Shown here: one piece after another, positions 40,206 to 47,828 of the stretch
Layout: each line of letters opens with the position of its first letter
How positions within the stretch are numbered: position 1 is the stretch's first letter
NCBI GenBank assembly: GCA_020628815.1
Contig: JAHDEN010000015.1
Location: forward strand, 1-53,986
DNA length: 53,986 bases
From: Chloroflexota bacterium
GTDB lineage: Bacteria; Chloroflexota; Anaerolineae; Promineifilales; Promineifilaceae
Direction: 5' to 3'
Position numbers and translations under genes: made by a program
The notes under the pieces: generated by a model
What the model was told of the DNA's origin: nothing
What the model saw: only the letters and a program-made list of their open reading frames with translations
The model's database searches: none

Positions 40206-41261
40206 CTACGCCCACAAATCGCCAACCGTAAACCCATTGGGGAATGGATCGGTAGGATCAAGCACATACTGAGCGATGCCGCTGATCCACGCTTGGCCAG
40301 ACAGGGTAGGGACAACGGCCGTATATGGTCCAACTTTTGTTTCTTCAACCAAACGGCCGGTAAACAGAGTGCCTAACACACTTTCATGCACAAAATCTTG
40401 ATGTAAGCCGAGTTCCCCTTTGGCATGCATGACCGCCATTTTGGCACATGTACCTGTGCCACACGGCGAGCGATCTAAAACGCCGGTCCAAGTGGATGGC
40501 TTGTCCCAATCTACATGGCCGGTGGGCACGGTGACTCCGTTTTTGCGATGGGCTGCCGGATGTGTGGGTGGCCCCGAAATTTGCCCGATGGTGGGTCCTG
40601 TGATGGCTGAATTTTCGGGATGCACAACGGGGAGCTGTTCGGCCGCAGCTTGCTTAATCATCTCAGACGCTCGGGTGATCTCAGCCCCATTTTCAGACGT
40701 AACCTCTAGCCCGAGTTGATCTCCATCTGCAATGACATACATCATGCCACCCCAAGCGATATCGACGGTAACTTTGCCCAGATGTGGCACATCAATCACC
40801 TTGTCTAGGTGGATGGCAAACGCAGGGACATTTTTAAACGTCACGTTGGTGACTTTGCCATCCTTGCAGTCAGCTTTTACTTTGATGAGGCCGGCCGGGG
40901 CTTCGAGCGTTAGCTCTGTGACCGGCTCGGTCATTGGTAACATGCCGGTTTCAAGCAGCACCGTTGTTACACAAATTGTGTTACTGCCGGACATGGGTGG
41001 GTAGTCAGTCTGCTCCATGATGATAAATCCGGCGTCGGCATCAGGATGCGTGGGGGGCATGAGCACGTTGCAGCACAAAGCAGGATAGCCACGCGGCTCG
41101 CGCAGCATTCGTTGCCGAATATGATCGGCGTTTTGCTCCATCCACTGCATTTTTTCAAACATTGTGTTGCCCGGCATGTCGAGCACGCCGCCGGTAATTA
41201 CTCGCCCGGGTTCGCCACAGGCATGGGCGTCAACGGCCGTGATCATATTGCTGAATCTCAT
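40206..41261 (-). CDS. Proline racemase-family enzyme, probably trans-3-hydroxy-L-proline dehydratase
   Basis: A 351-aa protein of the proline racemase superfamily: AVDAHACGEPGRVITGG, QTDYPPMSGSNTICVTT, and DRSPCGTGTCAKMAV. Proline racemase and 4-hydroxyproline 2-epimerase use two catalytic Cys. Here the first (MCGHGTI in those enzymes) is Ser (MSGSNTI), while the second (SPCGTGT) is intact. That pattern marks the trans-3-hydroxyproline dehydratase subgroup, which removes water from collagen-derived 3-hydroxyproline. I therefore prefer that function. It overlaps the upstream membrane-protein gene by 4 nt. Confidence 0.9.
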   Translation of the reverse strand: MRFSNMITAVDAHACGEPGRVITGGVLDMPGNTMFEKMQWMEQNADHIRQRMLREPRGYPALCCNVLMPPTHPDADAGFIIMEQTDYPPMSGSNTICVTTVLLETGMLPMTEPVTELTLEAPAGLIKVKADCKDGKVTNVTFKNVPAFAIHLDKVIDVPHLGKVTVDIAWGGMMYVIADGDQLGLEVTSENGAEITRASEMIKQAAAEQLPVVHPENSAITGPTIGQISGPPTHPAAHRKNGVTVPTGHVDWDKPSTWTGVLDRSPCGTGTCAKMAVMHAKGELGLHQDFVHESVLGTLFTGRLVEETKVGPYTAVVPTLSGQAWISGIAQYVLDPTDPFPNGFTVGDLWA

Positions 41262-41845
41262 ATTTTTGTCTCGTCTTTTGGGTTATTTATTAATGACTCG
41301 ACCCCTTTAATTTGAAAGGGGGATCTACTGGTTAAATGATTTAAAAAGTTGTGCCAACCTTCCGTATTTAGCCCTTCTTCGATTTTTATGATTCTCCCTG
41401 TCTTTGAGCGTATTTGCAGATGATCTTGTACTAAAATGCCAAAGTTGGCGGGTGATTGAACTTTTATTTCAGAAATGTCGTGATTCTGCAGTTTTATCGC
41501 TCTTAAAGGGAAGATGATGACGATAAATTCATTATGAATATCAATTCGAAGTGGTCTAAATAGTTGAAGAATCGGATGGGCAAAAAGTAGGAAAGCGACG
41601 ATGAAGGTTGACCCAAAAAGAAGAAAGAACCCCATAAAAAAAGGAAATAGTGCTGTAGGAGCCCCATCTTCACCGAAAAAAGACAGAATAAACCCTAAAG
41701 CGACGATTGAAACAATCATCACTAATAAAGCACGAGTGATAAAGTTTTTGAGCGTTTTCCATATAGGATCAAATTTTTGGACTCCTATCCAATATGAATC
41801 ATAGTGCTCTTGATGTAAGTTGCCGTAGAAATTTCTCAGAGCCAT
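41258..41845 (-). CDS. Hypothetical membrane protein with C-terminal PH-like domain
   Basis: A 195-aa protein. A short soluble start (to about 32) is followed by two long membrane segments (IVSIVALGFILSFF and ATFALF...LFGSTFIVAFLLFAHPIL, about 40-90), then about 100 residues of beta-rich domain (LRIDIHNEFIVIIFPLRAIKLQNHDISEIKVQ) like the bacterial PH-type modules attached to membranes. The stop overlaps the start of the racemase-family gene by 4 nt, so the two are translationally coupled, although their functions seem unrelated. AT-rich, no CGGCCG. I do not recognise the family. Confidence 0.7.
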   Translation of the reverse strand: MALRNFYGNLHQEHYDSYWIGVQKFDPIWKTLKNFITRALLVMIVSIVALGFILSFFGEDGAPTALFPFFMGFFLLFGSTFIVAFLLFAHPILQLFRPLRIDIHNEFIVIIFPLRAIKLQNHDISEIKVQSPANFGILVQDHLQIRSKTGRIIKIEEGLNTEGWHNFLNHLTSRSPFQIKGVESLINNPKDETKI

Positions 41846-41884
41846 TTGGTAAAAGTAACAAATTTATGGTGGCTTGCAAACAAC

Positions 41885-41918
41885 AAAAAAACCATCACTT
41901 GTTTAGGGTGATGGCTTT
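41885..41918 (-). terminator. Terminator of DUF1772 gene
   Basis: Minus strand: AGCCATCACCC-TAAACAAG-TGATGGT followed by TTTTTTT. It lies between the stop at 41951 and the next gene. Confidence 0.88.
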
Positions 41919-41950
41919 CTAGGCGACGAAGGTGTCTAGCTTCTGCATGT

Positions 41951-42496
41951 TTATCGATGAGCGCGAATCATAAGGGCAACAATTCCAAGTCCAAACGAGC
42001 CGGCCGCCATGCCTGTGCGAAACGCGTTGGCCGCATTCCATTGATCGCGGATCGATTCCCATCCGGCCGGGACATTTTGTGGGTCCCACGCTTCAGTAAT
42101 TTCGTTAAGCGGCAGGTTTACGTTGTTTGTGTAGATAAAAACGCCAAACAGATAGATGGCCCACGCGGCAACAATCATCCAAAAAGACAATGTGCGCCAG
42201 TGACGCCAGTTAATGGCTAGCGCAATAATCGGAAGTAAAACCCCGCCGAAATACAGCGCAAAAAAGTTAGCATGGCGCACATTTTGATTGAAAAGTGATT
42301 GAACGGTGGCGTACGTTTCTCCGTTTACATTTAGCATCGCCAAGTTTACGTTGAACGTGTAGGTCCAGAAAAAACCGGCCATGATGCCAAATACGATCGT
42401 CACAATCCCAAACGATAGATTTTGGGCGATCGTTAAGCGGCCGGTGTCGCTTTCTTCAAGGGTTGTGTTTTGCAGGTTCGCAACTGCTATGTTCAT
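41951..42496 (-). CDS. DUF1772-like membrane protein
   Basis: A 181-aa protein with four membrane helices. It has the DUF1772/anthrone-oxygenase-like pattern: GIMAGFFWTYTFNVNLAML near the start, YFGGVLLPIIALAINW, and the conserved FTxxVNxPLN motif here as FIYTNNVNLPLNEITEAW, plus WNAANAFRTGMAAGSF. Members bind no known cofactor, and functions are mostly unknown. A perfect GGAGG precedes the ATG by 6 nt. Two palindromes lie upstream, and a Crp/Fnr regulator gene is next on the same strand, so it is a plausible target of that regulator (inference). Confidence 0.82.
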   Translation of the reverse strand: MNIAVANLQNTTLEESDTGRLTIAQNLSFGIVTIVFGIMAGFFWTYTFNVNLAMLNVNGETYATVQSLFNQNVRHANFFALYFGGVLLPIIALAINWRHWRTLSFWMIVAAWAIYLFGVFIYTNNVNLPLNEITEAWDPQNVPAGWESIRDQWNAANAFRTGMAAGSFGLGIVALMIRAHR

Positions 42497-42534
42497 GATA
42501 TTCCTCCGTAGGACGATGTCCCGTTTGATTAAGT

Positions 42535-42583
42535 TAAATCAACTGTAACGGAGGCTAAAAATCATTTCATTAACCTATGTTAA
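42535..42583. promoter_or_regulatory. Two operator-like palindromes upstream of DUF1772 gene
   Basis: TTGATT-N6-AATCAA (42535-42552) and TTAAC-CTAT-GTTAA (about 42570-42583). The second has the 5-4-5 geometry of Crp/Fnr sites, and a Crp/Fnr-family gene lies next to it. Neither is an exact FNR or CRP consensus. Confidence 0.4.
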
Positions 42584-42611
42584 AAGTTTGGATGTCCATT
42601 CAGCAACTTGT

Positions 42612-42684
42612 GTAGGGGGCTACGCCTTCGGAGCGGAAAGTCGGCCGAAGAACACAATTGTTGCCCGACGGCGTAGACCCCTAC
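42612..42684. repeat. GTAGGGG palindromic repeat, copy B
   Basis: GTAGGGGGCTACGCC and GGCGTAGACCCCTAC, one mismatch, enclose 43 nt. It shares ends and the mismatch position with copy A at 11231-11302. It lies between a Crp/Fnr gene and the DUF1772 gene. Confidence 0.75.
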
Positions 42685-42709
42685 CGCAAAATTTTAGCCT
42701 GCTGAATAG

Positions 42710-43312
42710 TTAAAAGTTTTGATCCTTTTTTAAGCGGGATAGCGAAACGTTGGTGATCCCTAAAAACGAAGCGAGGTGGTAATCAGGGATTTGGTCAATA
42801 AAAGTAGGGTATGTTTTTAGCAGGTTTTCATAGCGTTCAGCGGCCGAGAGGAGCAAAAAGTCATGCTCTCTTTGAAATTTTGTTTCGACCAACTTTTCAG
42901 CAAATGGGAGTGCAAACTGGGCCCATTTGCCATGCTGTTTTAGCAAGGTGTGTAGGGCCTCAAAGTCACATTCTAGCAGGGTGGTTTTGGGGATGACGGC
43001 TATGTTAAACAAGATCCCATTATTGCGATCCATCGGTGCCACGGGCCAAATGCAGCTACCGTCCCCAAAAAAAGCTTTGTTAAAATCGCGCCCTTCAAGA
43101 TCGATGTAGAACATGCGCAGAATGCCAGAGTGAATGTAGTAGAGTTTGCTCCATTTGTCGCCGTGGCTGAGCAGGGTTGTTTTGCGGGGCACTTCTCGCA
43201 CGCGGGTGGCAGGCTTTAGGGTTTGGACGACCTCGGCCGGGAGTTGCAGACGGCCGAGCACCCGTTTGGCAAAAGCCTCGAAAATTAGGTCATGCTGCAG
43301 TTTGGTGTTCAT
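42710..43312 (-). CDS. Crp/Fnr-family transcriptional regulator
   Basis: A 200-aa protein: a cyclic-nucleotide-binding-type beta-barrel (LLSHGDKWSKLYYIHSGILRMFYIDLEGRDFNKAFF, about 45-90), a long dimer helix (WAQFALPFAEKLVETKFQ), and a short C-terminal helix-turn-helix (YHLASFLGITNVSLSRLKKD) that ends the protein. Compared with CRP the wing after the HTH is truncated, as in many small Crp/Fnr proteins (YeiL/Flp-like). The iron-sulfur cysteines of Fnr are absent, so it probably senses a nucleotide or other small ligand. Its ATG overlaps the stop of the PLP dehydratase gene by 4 nt, so the two are coupled. Confidence 0.9.
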   Translation of the reverse strand: MNTKLQHDLIFEAFAKRVLGRLQLPAEVVQTLKPATRVREVPRKTTLLSHGDKWSKLYYIHSGILRMFYIDLEGRDFNKAFFGDGSCIWPVAPMDRNNGILFNIAVIPKTTLLECDFEALHTLLKQHGKWAQFALPFAEKLVETKFQREHDFLLLSAAERYENLLKTYPTFIDQIPDYHLASFLGITNVSLSRLKKDQNF

Positions 43313-44235
43313 ACGTCAAATTCTGTGCGCCACTGGTTTAACTGCTCAAGCGTGATTCCGGCCCCGCCGCACACAATAACGGCGATCGTTTGTTTGTCGG
43401 CCAAAAAGTCACTGTTGTTGAGTACAGCAGCCAGTGCAGCGCCACAGGCTGGCTCAACCAAAATCCGATGATCGTCTAAAAATTGGACACAAGCTGCAAC
43501 CGCTTGAGCGTCGGTCACGAGTTGGGTAGCGGCCCGGCCGGATTTAACCAGCTCCCACGCGGTTGGTGAGACTTGTTTGGCTCCCAGAGTGGTTGCAATC
43601 GTGGTGATTTTATCAAGCGTAATGTGCTTGTTGGCCATACGTGATCCATGTAGCGATGCCGCCCCTTCTGTTTCAATCGCCAAAATGGGTACATCTCCCC
43701 AACCAACTTGATCCAGCCCCTGAGCAACCCCGATGAGCAAACCGCCACCACCAACTGAAAGAACCACAGCGTCTGGTTTAGGGCCTTGCTGTGCCATTTC
43801 AGCCACCATGGTGGCGTGCCCGGCCCAGGTAACCGGGCTTTCAAATGGATGGAGCAATGCGGCTCCATCTTGCGCCATTTCTGTCGCCAGCCCGTGCGCT
43901 TCTACCCAGCTTTCCCCATGCACAATCACGTTGGCCCCTTCGGCCGCGATCAGATCTTTGGCCCGTTGTTTGGTTGACTCCGGCACAACGACGGTCACCG
44001 GTACCTGAAGCAAGCGGCCGGCCCACGCTACAGCCAGCCCAGCATTGCCACCTGATGATGAGACAAATGATGTTGCTCCGTTCGCTAAATAATCTTGGCA
44101 GGCGGCCGCCATCCCCCGAGCTTTAAACGAACCGCAGGGTTGCAGGGCATCTAATTTGAGCCAAATGTTTTTGTTGAGTGTTTGCCCCAAAGCATGGGAC
44201 TGAACATAGGGGGTTTCCAAGTGGAGCTGAGACAT
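43309..44235 (-). CDS. PLP-dependent L-serine/threonine dehydratase family protein
   Basis: A 308-aa fold-type II PLP enzyme. The Schiff-base Lys lies in CGSFKARGMAA, the cofactor phosphate loop is VLSVGGGGLLIG, and the substrate/PLP-binding SSSGGNAGLAVAW is present. The size and lack of an ACT-type regulatory domain match catabolic serine/threonine dehydratases (TdcB/SDH-like) or serine racemase, converting serine to pyruvate and ammonia. The Crp/Fnr gene downstream overlaps it by 4 nt. It probably contributes to amino-acid catabolism. Confidence 0.92.
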   Translation of the reverse strand: MSQLHLETPYVQSHALGQTLNKNIWLKLDALQPCGSFKARGMAAACQDYLANGATSFVSSSGGNAGLAVAWAGRLLQVPVTVVVPESTKQRAKDLIAAEGANVIVHGESWVEAHGLATEMAQDGAALLHPFESPVTWAGHATMVAEMAQQGPKPDAVVLSVGGGGLLIGVAQGLDQVGWGDVPILAIETEGAASLHGSRMANKHITLDKITTIATTLGAKQVSPTAWELVKSGRAATQLVTDAQAVAACVQFLDDHRILVEPACGAALAAVLNNSDFLADKQTIAVIVCGGAGITLEQLNQWRTEFDV

Positions 44236-44367
44236 ATAACATCCAGAGGTGAGAAGGTTTGTTAAATGTCGTAGTTTACCTCAAAGGTCTGTATTAAGGG
44301 TTGAAGAATGAATAATAGCCCCGCGTTTAATCTTTAATTTAGTAGGATCTTCTGGCATTAAGTTGGG

Positions 44368-46122
44368 CTAAATAATCGGGATATCCTTTGGACTAACGCC
44401 GGCCGTTTCCACCAATACATGAAACTTAAACGTGCTCCCTTCACCTAACGTAGATTCCACCGTAATATCGCCACCCATTTCAAGGACGATCATCTTGGTT
44501 AAAGTCAGCCCGATACCGGTCCCCTCATACTTACGTGTCAAAGATGAATCTACCTGCTGGAACGATTCAAAAATCTTTTCGATGTGATCTTCTGGAATGC
44601 CAATGCCGGTATCAGACACTTCAAAGTTTAGTTTTACCCGCCCCTCTGCCATATCTGACCCTGCCACGGCTACTTTAACCCCACCTGTTTTTGTGAATTT
44701 TAAAGCGTTGTCAAACACATTAAAAATCGCTTTTTCGAAGCGTTCTGCATCCGCCCAGATCATCGGAGGCAGGGTCTCATCATCGATGGCTGATTCAAAA
44801 TCTAACCCTTTGCTTTTTACCTGACCTTCAAAAGTCGAGATTGTTTTGTAGAGGATTTGAGGGAGGTTGATTTGAGTCGGATTTAGTTCGATGTCAATGA
44901 ATTCCCCTTCTGAAAAGTCCAAAAGGTTTTGAACAATTGTCATTAACTCTTCGCTCGACTCAAGTATTTGGTCTGTATATTCCCTTTGCTCTTCGTCTAG
45001 CTCTGTATCGGTCAAGATTGTTGACAGGCCGATGACCGCATTTAGGGGTGTGCGTAGTTCATGGCTCATGTTGGTCATGAAATTTGATTTGGCGTTGGCA
45101 AATTCCACCGCTTTGGTTTTCGCTTCGATTAACGCGCGCTCTGTTGCTTTTTGACTGGTGATATCTCTGGCAACGCAGATGACGCCAAACTCACCTTCAT
45201 GCAGTTCGAGCATGGCGGCCGACATCGAGATTTCAATTTCTTTGCCGTCTTGCCGGGTGATTTTGTACTCAGACTGTTTAATGATGGTGCTTTCTGTAAT
45301 GCGTCTTTTGTCGTGTTTTAACCAGTCGGGCCGTTCAGATGATGAGAATAACTGATCAAACGGCTGGCCAATCAATGCGGAGTCTGCGTATTTCAAGCTT
45401 TTTTGTGCGGCTTGATTAACCGTTTTGATATTTAACTCTTGGTCAATCACAAACAACATATCCCCCATAGATGAAATTAAGTTGTCTGCATATTCTTTAG
45501 AAACGGTCGTTTTCTTCAGCTTGTCTAACGCTTTGATGAGCAGCTTATACCCTTGGTCTGTGTTGTTTAGGGCCGCAAAAATCAGTAGGCAGGCACATAT
45601 TATGACAAAATTTAAGATGATCAGATCTTCAGCAAATGGATACTGATTAAATTGAGCTTCAAATAAATCAGCCCGCTCAGCAAAAAACAGGACGGTTGTT
45701 GAAGTGACCGCTACTGTCCCATAAATTGCAAGCCCTTTTTTACCTAGTACAAGCCCTGCCATCAAAACAAGCAAGAAATAGATCGAAATATTGACGTCTC
45801 GAATGCCGTTGAAAATTATCGCATTGGCAAAAAATAGGAGGGAAAAGAAGGAGCTAAAAATGTGGCCCGCTTTTAGTAGCTCCCCCCGATGCAATATTTT
45901 TAGAAGATAGCAAGACAGCATCAAAACTAAGGTGGTAAAGATCCCTGTTGTAATCAGATCCTGCATCGGCCGGAATGCCACAGAGCTGATCATGACGAGA
46001 ATGCCAATGATATTTAGGCTCAAGATCATGATCCACAGCATACGAGCGTCTCTGGTGGATTCAGGGTCATTTAATGTAGGTTTTTGTATTAGCGATTTAA
46101 ATCGCTGAATTGAAAGTTCCAT
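44368..46122 (-). CDS. Membrane PAS sensor histidine kinase
   Basis: A 584-aa sensor kinase. Six hydrophobic helices (about 30-190) form a 7TM/MASE-like or unknown membrane sensor. After a short coiled segment comes a PAS domain (about 215-330, DMLFVIDQELNIKTVNQAAQ...), a HisKA domain with the phospho-His in NFMTNMSHELRTPLNAV (about 352), and an HATPase_c domain: N-box FNVFDNALKFTKTGG, G1 VSDTGIGIPEDH and G2 YEGTGIGLTLTK. No receiver domain is fused and no response regulator is adjacent, so the partner is elsewhere. It ends just before a spacer with no terminator. Confidence 0.94.
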   Translation of the reverse strand: MELSIQRFKSLIQKPTLNDPESTRDARMLWIMILSLNIIGILVMISSVAFRPMQDLITTGIFTTLVLMLSCYLLKILHRGELLKAGHIFSSFFSLLFFANAIIFNGIRDVNISIYFLLVLMAGLVLGKKGLAIYGTVAVTSTTVLFFAERADLFEAQFNQYPFAEDLIILNFVIICACLLIFAALNNTDQGYKLLIKALDKLKKTTVSKEYADNLISSMGDMLFVIDQELNIKTVNQAAQKSLKYADSALIGQPFDQLFSSSERPDWLKHDKRRITESTIIKQSEYKITRQDGKEIEISMSAAMLELHEGEFGVICVARDITSQKATERALIEAKTKAVEFANAKSNFMTNMSHELRTPLNAVIGLSTILTDTELDEEQREYTDQILESSEELMTIVQNLLDFSEGEFIDIELNPTQINLPQILYKTISTFEGQVKSKGLDFESAIDDETLPPMIWADAERFEKAIFNVFDNALKFTKTGGVKVAVAGSDMAEGRVKLNFEVSDTGIGIPEDHIEKIFESFQQVDSSLTRKYEGTGIGLTLTKMIVLEMGGDITVESTLGEGSTFKFHVLVETAGVSPKDIPII

Positions 46123-46358
46123 TGGTCGTCACAGGTGCCACACGTTTAATTTGCTTTTGGTGGCGTAGGGTTTTCAGGAGAATAACGCTAACCTCTGAGG
46201 GCTGTATATAGGTTGTTTGAACCATGCGGGCTGGAAAAATAAGGCAAGAGTCCGGTCATGTGGTAATAAAAAAGGCCCGGCCGTTTCCGACCGAGCCTTT
46301 TGCTCATGGTTTGAGAGCTAAACTGCGTTTAGCCGTTTAGCTCAAGTTAACCGTTAGG
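46123..46358. other. Spacer with thioredoxin terminator and small hairpins
   Basis: Contains the thioredoxin terminator (46268-46302) and two perfect small hairpins: GCTAAAC-TGC-GTTTAGC (46317-46333) and GTTAACC-GTTA-GGTTAAC (46346-46363), the second overlapping the stop codon. No gene. Confidence 0.6.
46268..46302 (-). terminator. Intrinsic terminator of thioredoxin gene
   Basis: Minus strand: AAAAGGCTCGGTCGG-AAA-CGGCCGGGCC followed by TTTTTTATT. Symmetric enough to work in both directions. It lies 57 nt after the thioredoxin stop. Confidence 0.85.
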
Positions 46359-46685
46359 TTAACCCATATGAGGTGCGATTTCCGCCATGATTTGATCTTT
46401 TGGGCGAACACCAACGATACGAGCGACAACTTCGCCACCTTTGAAAACCATCAAAGTTGGAATGCTGCGGATGCCGTAGTAACGGCCGGGCACAGTTGGG
46501 TTTGAATCGATGTCCATTTTACCCACAACTAGACCTTCTTGCTCTTCAGCAATCTCGGTAACGGTGGGTGCTACCATGCGGCAAGGGCCACACCATTCTG
46601 CCCAAAAGTCTACTAGAACTGGTTTGTCTGAATTTAGAACATCACTCTCAAATGATCCATCTGTAATTTCGATTGGATGTGACAT
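46359..46685 (-). CDS. trxA: Thioredoxin
   Basis: A 108-aa classical thioredoxin, a disulfide reductase of the cytoplasm. WAEWCGPCRMVAP carries the CGPC redox pair, followed by the cis-Pro loop IRSIPTLMVFKGGE and the C-terminal GVRPKDQIMAEI. The frame runs upstream to 46805 but the ATG at 46685 has a perfect AAGGAG 7 nt before it, giving the canonical MSHPIEITDG... start. A thioredoxin reductase is not nearby. Confidence 0.97.
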   Translation of the reverse strand: MSHPIEITDGSFESDVLNSDKPVLVDFWAEWCGPCRMVAPTVTEIAEEQEGLVVGKMDIDSNPTVPGRYYGIRSIPTLMVFKGGEVVARIVGVRPKDQIMAEIAPHMG

Positions 46686-47041
46686 GTTTATCTCCTTAAA
46701 AAGGTCGATGGGGATTTTATCCTCACGCCTTTGGTTTTTATATTTAAATCTACAAACGCAAATCTTGCTTGCGCTACAGCTTATAGATGAATATCTATAT
46801 AGCAATCTTACCCTTCAAAGTTTATGCGATTCATTATTGGTGTCAAGGTTATTTCTATGCTTTTCATGCAGGGTGTGGCAACCGGTTATTGATAAACGAA
46901 AAGAGTTATGCATGCGACAAGTAAACGGCTTGGTATGGGCAAACGTCCTGCTTCGAGTAAACGTCCCGTAAGACCATGGTCAAAAGCAGATGCCCCTGGC
47001 TAGAATGCTTTCGAATTCTGTCACCAAAGTTGGAAAACAAT
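46686..47041. other. 356-nt divergent spacer
   Basis: Separates the thioredoxin gene (leftward) from the membrane protein at 47042 (rightward), so it holds both promoters. GGATAAAATCC-type dyads lie just before the thioredoxin start. An open frame continues from 46976 to the next gene, but no conserved content supports it. I see no RNA gene. Confidence 0.45.
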
Positions 47042-47689
47042 ATGTCACACGAAAAACACGATCAAAACCAAGGTCTTGATACACCTGATACAACCCCTTC
47101 ATTTTTTCGAATCATCATGTATGGCTTAATCGGCTATGGATTGGTTTCGTGCGTGACGTACGGATTTTTGTATGGCTTTGATTTGTCTGACCGGGCAGAA
47201 GAGATTGAGCAGAATCAAATCATAAGTGAACAGCTATTGATAAACGCATTTCCCCCGGCCGCCTATTTGTCTGATCCGTTCAAGCCAGAGCTGTCACAAG
47301 ACCAAGTCCAACAATCCAACTTAACCGTTGTCGAAGACCCGGCCGGATTGGGGACACTGTTGGGGACCAACACAACGATCAGCCTTGTTTTAGTTGATGA
47401 AACGCTGCTACAAGATGAAGCTAACTTGGCGATTTTGCGGCAACAGTTGGCCCTCGGCCGCATGATTGTCGGCTTAAGAATTCCACATTCCGAGATGGCC
47501 GAATTGCTACAGCAAACCACTACGGCCGCAGATCTTGAACGAAATGAAGTGGTTGATGCGGCGGTTTGGATCAGCGGTTGGTACACGGATGATGCTGGGA
47601 ACCTTGTTGACATATCAAAGGCTTATGGTGAGTTCAGTGCGATGCTGGCAGAAACTCACCAGCTGTCCCCTAATTTGATCGCTAAATAG
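47042..47689 (+). CDS. Hypothetical membrane-anchored protein
   Basis: A 215-aa protein. About 22 polar residues precede one transmembrane helix (IIMYGLIGYGLVSCVTYGFLYGF), and the remaining 165 residues are presumably extracytoplasmic. That region is acidic and helical: DLSDRAEEIEQNQIISEQLL, then a beta segment, VVEDPAGLGTLLGTNTTISLVLVDE, and more helix. No family recognised. ATG 47042 is preferred over 46976, with GGAAA nearby. It is followed 139 nt later by the glycoside-hydrolase lipoprotein on the same strand; a joint surface role is only a possibility. Confidence 0.68.
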   Translation: MSHEKHDQNQGLDTPDTTPSFFRIIMYGLIGYGLVSCVTYGFLYGFDLSDRAEEIEQNQIISEQLLINAFPPAAYLSDPFKPELSQDQVQQSNLTVVEDPAGLGTLLGTNTTISLVLVDETLLQDEANLAILRQQLALGRMIVGLRIPHSEMAELLQQTTTAADLERNEVVDAAVWISGWYTDDAGNLVDISKAYGEFSAMLAETHQLSPNLIAK

Positions 47690-47828
47690 GGACTCGGGTA
47701 AGGTTTATAGAGCTTACAACCTTCTAAGTTCACGGTAACTGAATAGGCAACCGAGCGACCGGTTCTATAATCGGGGGTGAGCTTTGGTTTATAGTGATGT
47801 GACTGCCCATTTGTTAAAACCTTGCCAT

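Noticed and set aside
42535..42552. Canonical FNR site
   Set aside because: TTGAT and ATCAA are 8 nt apart instead of 4.
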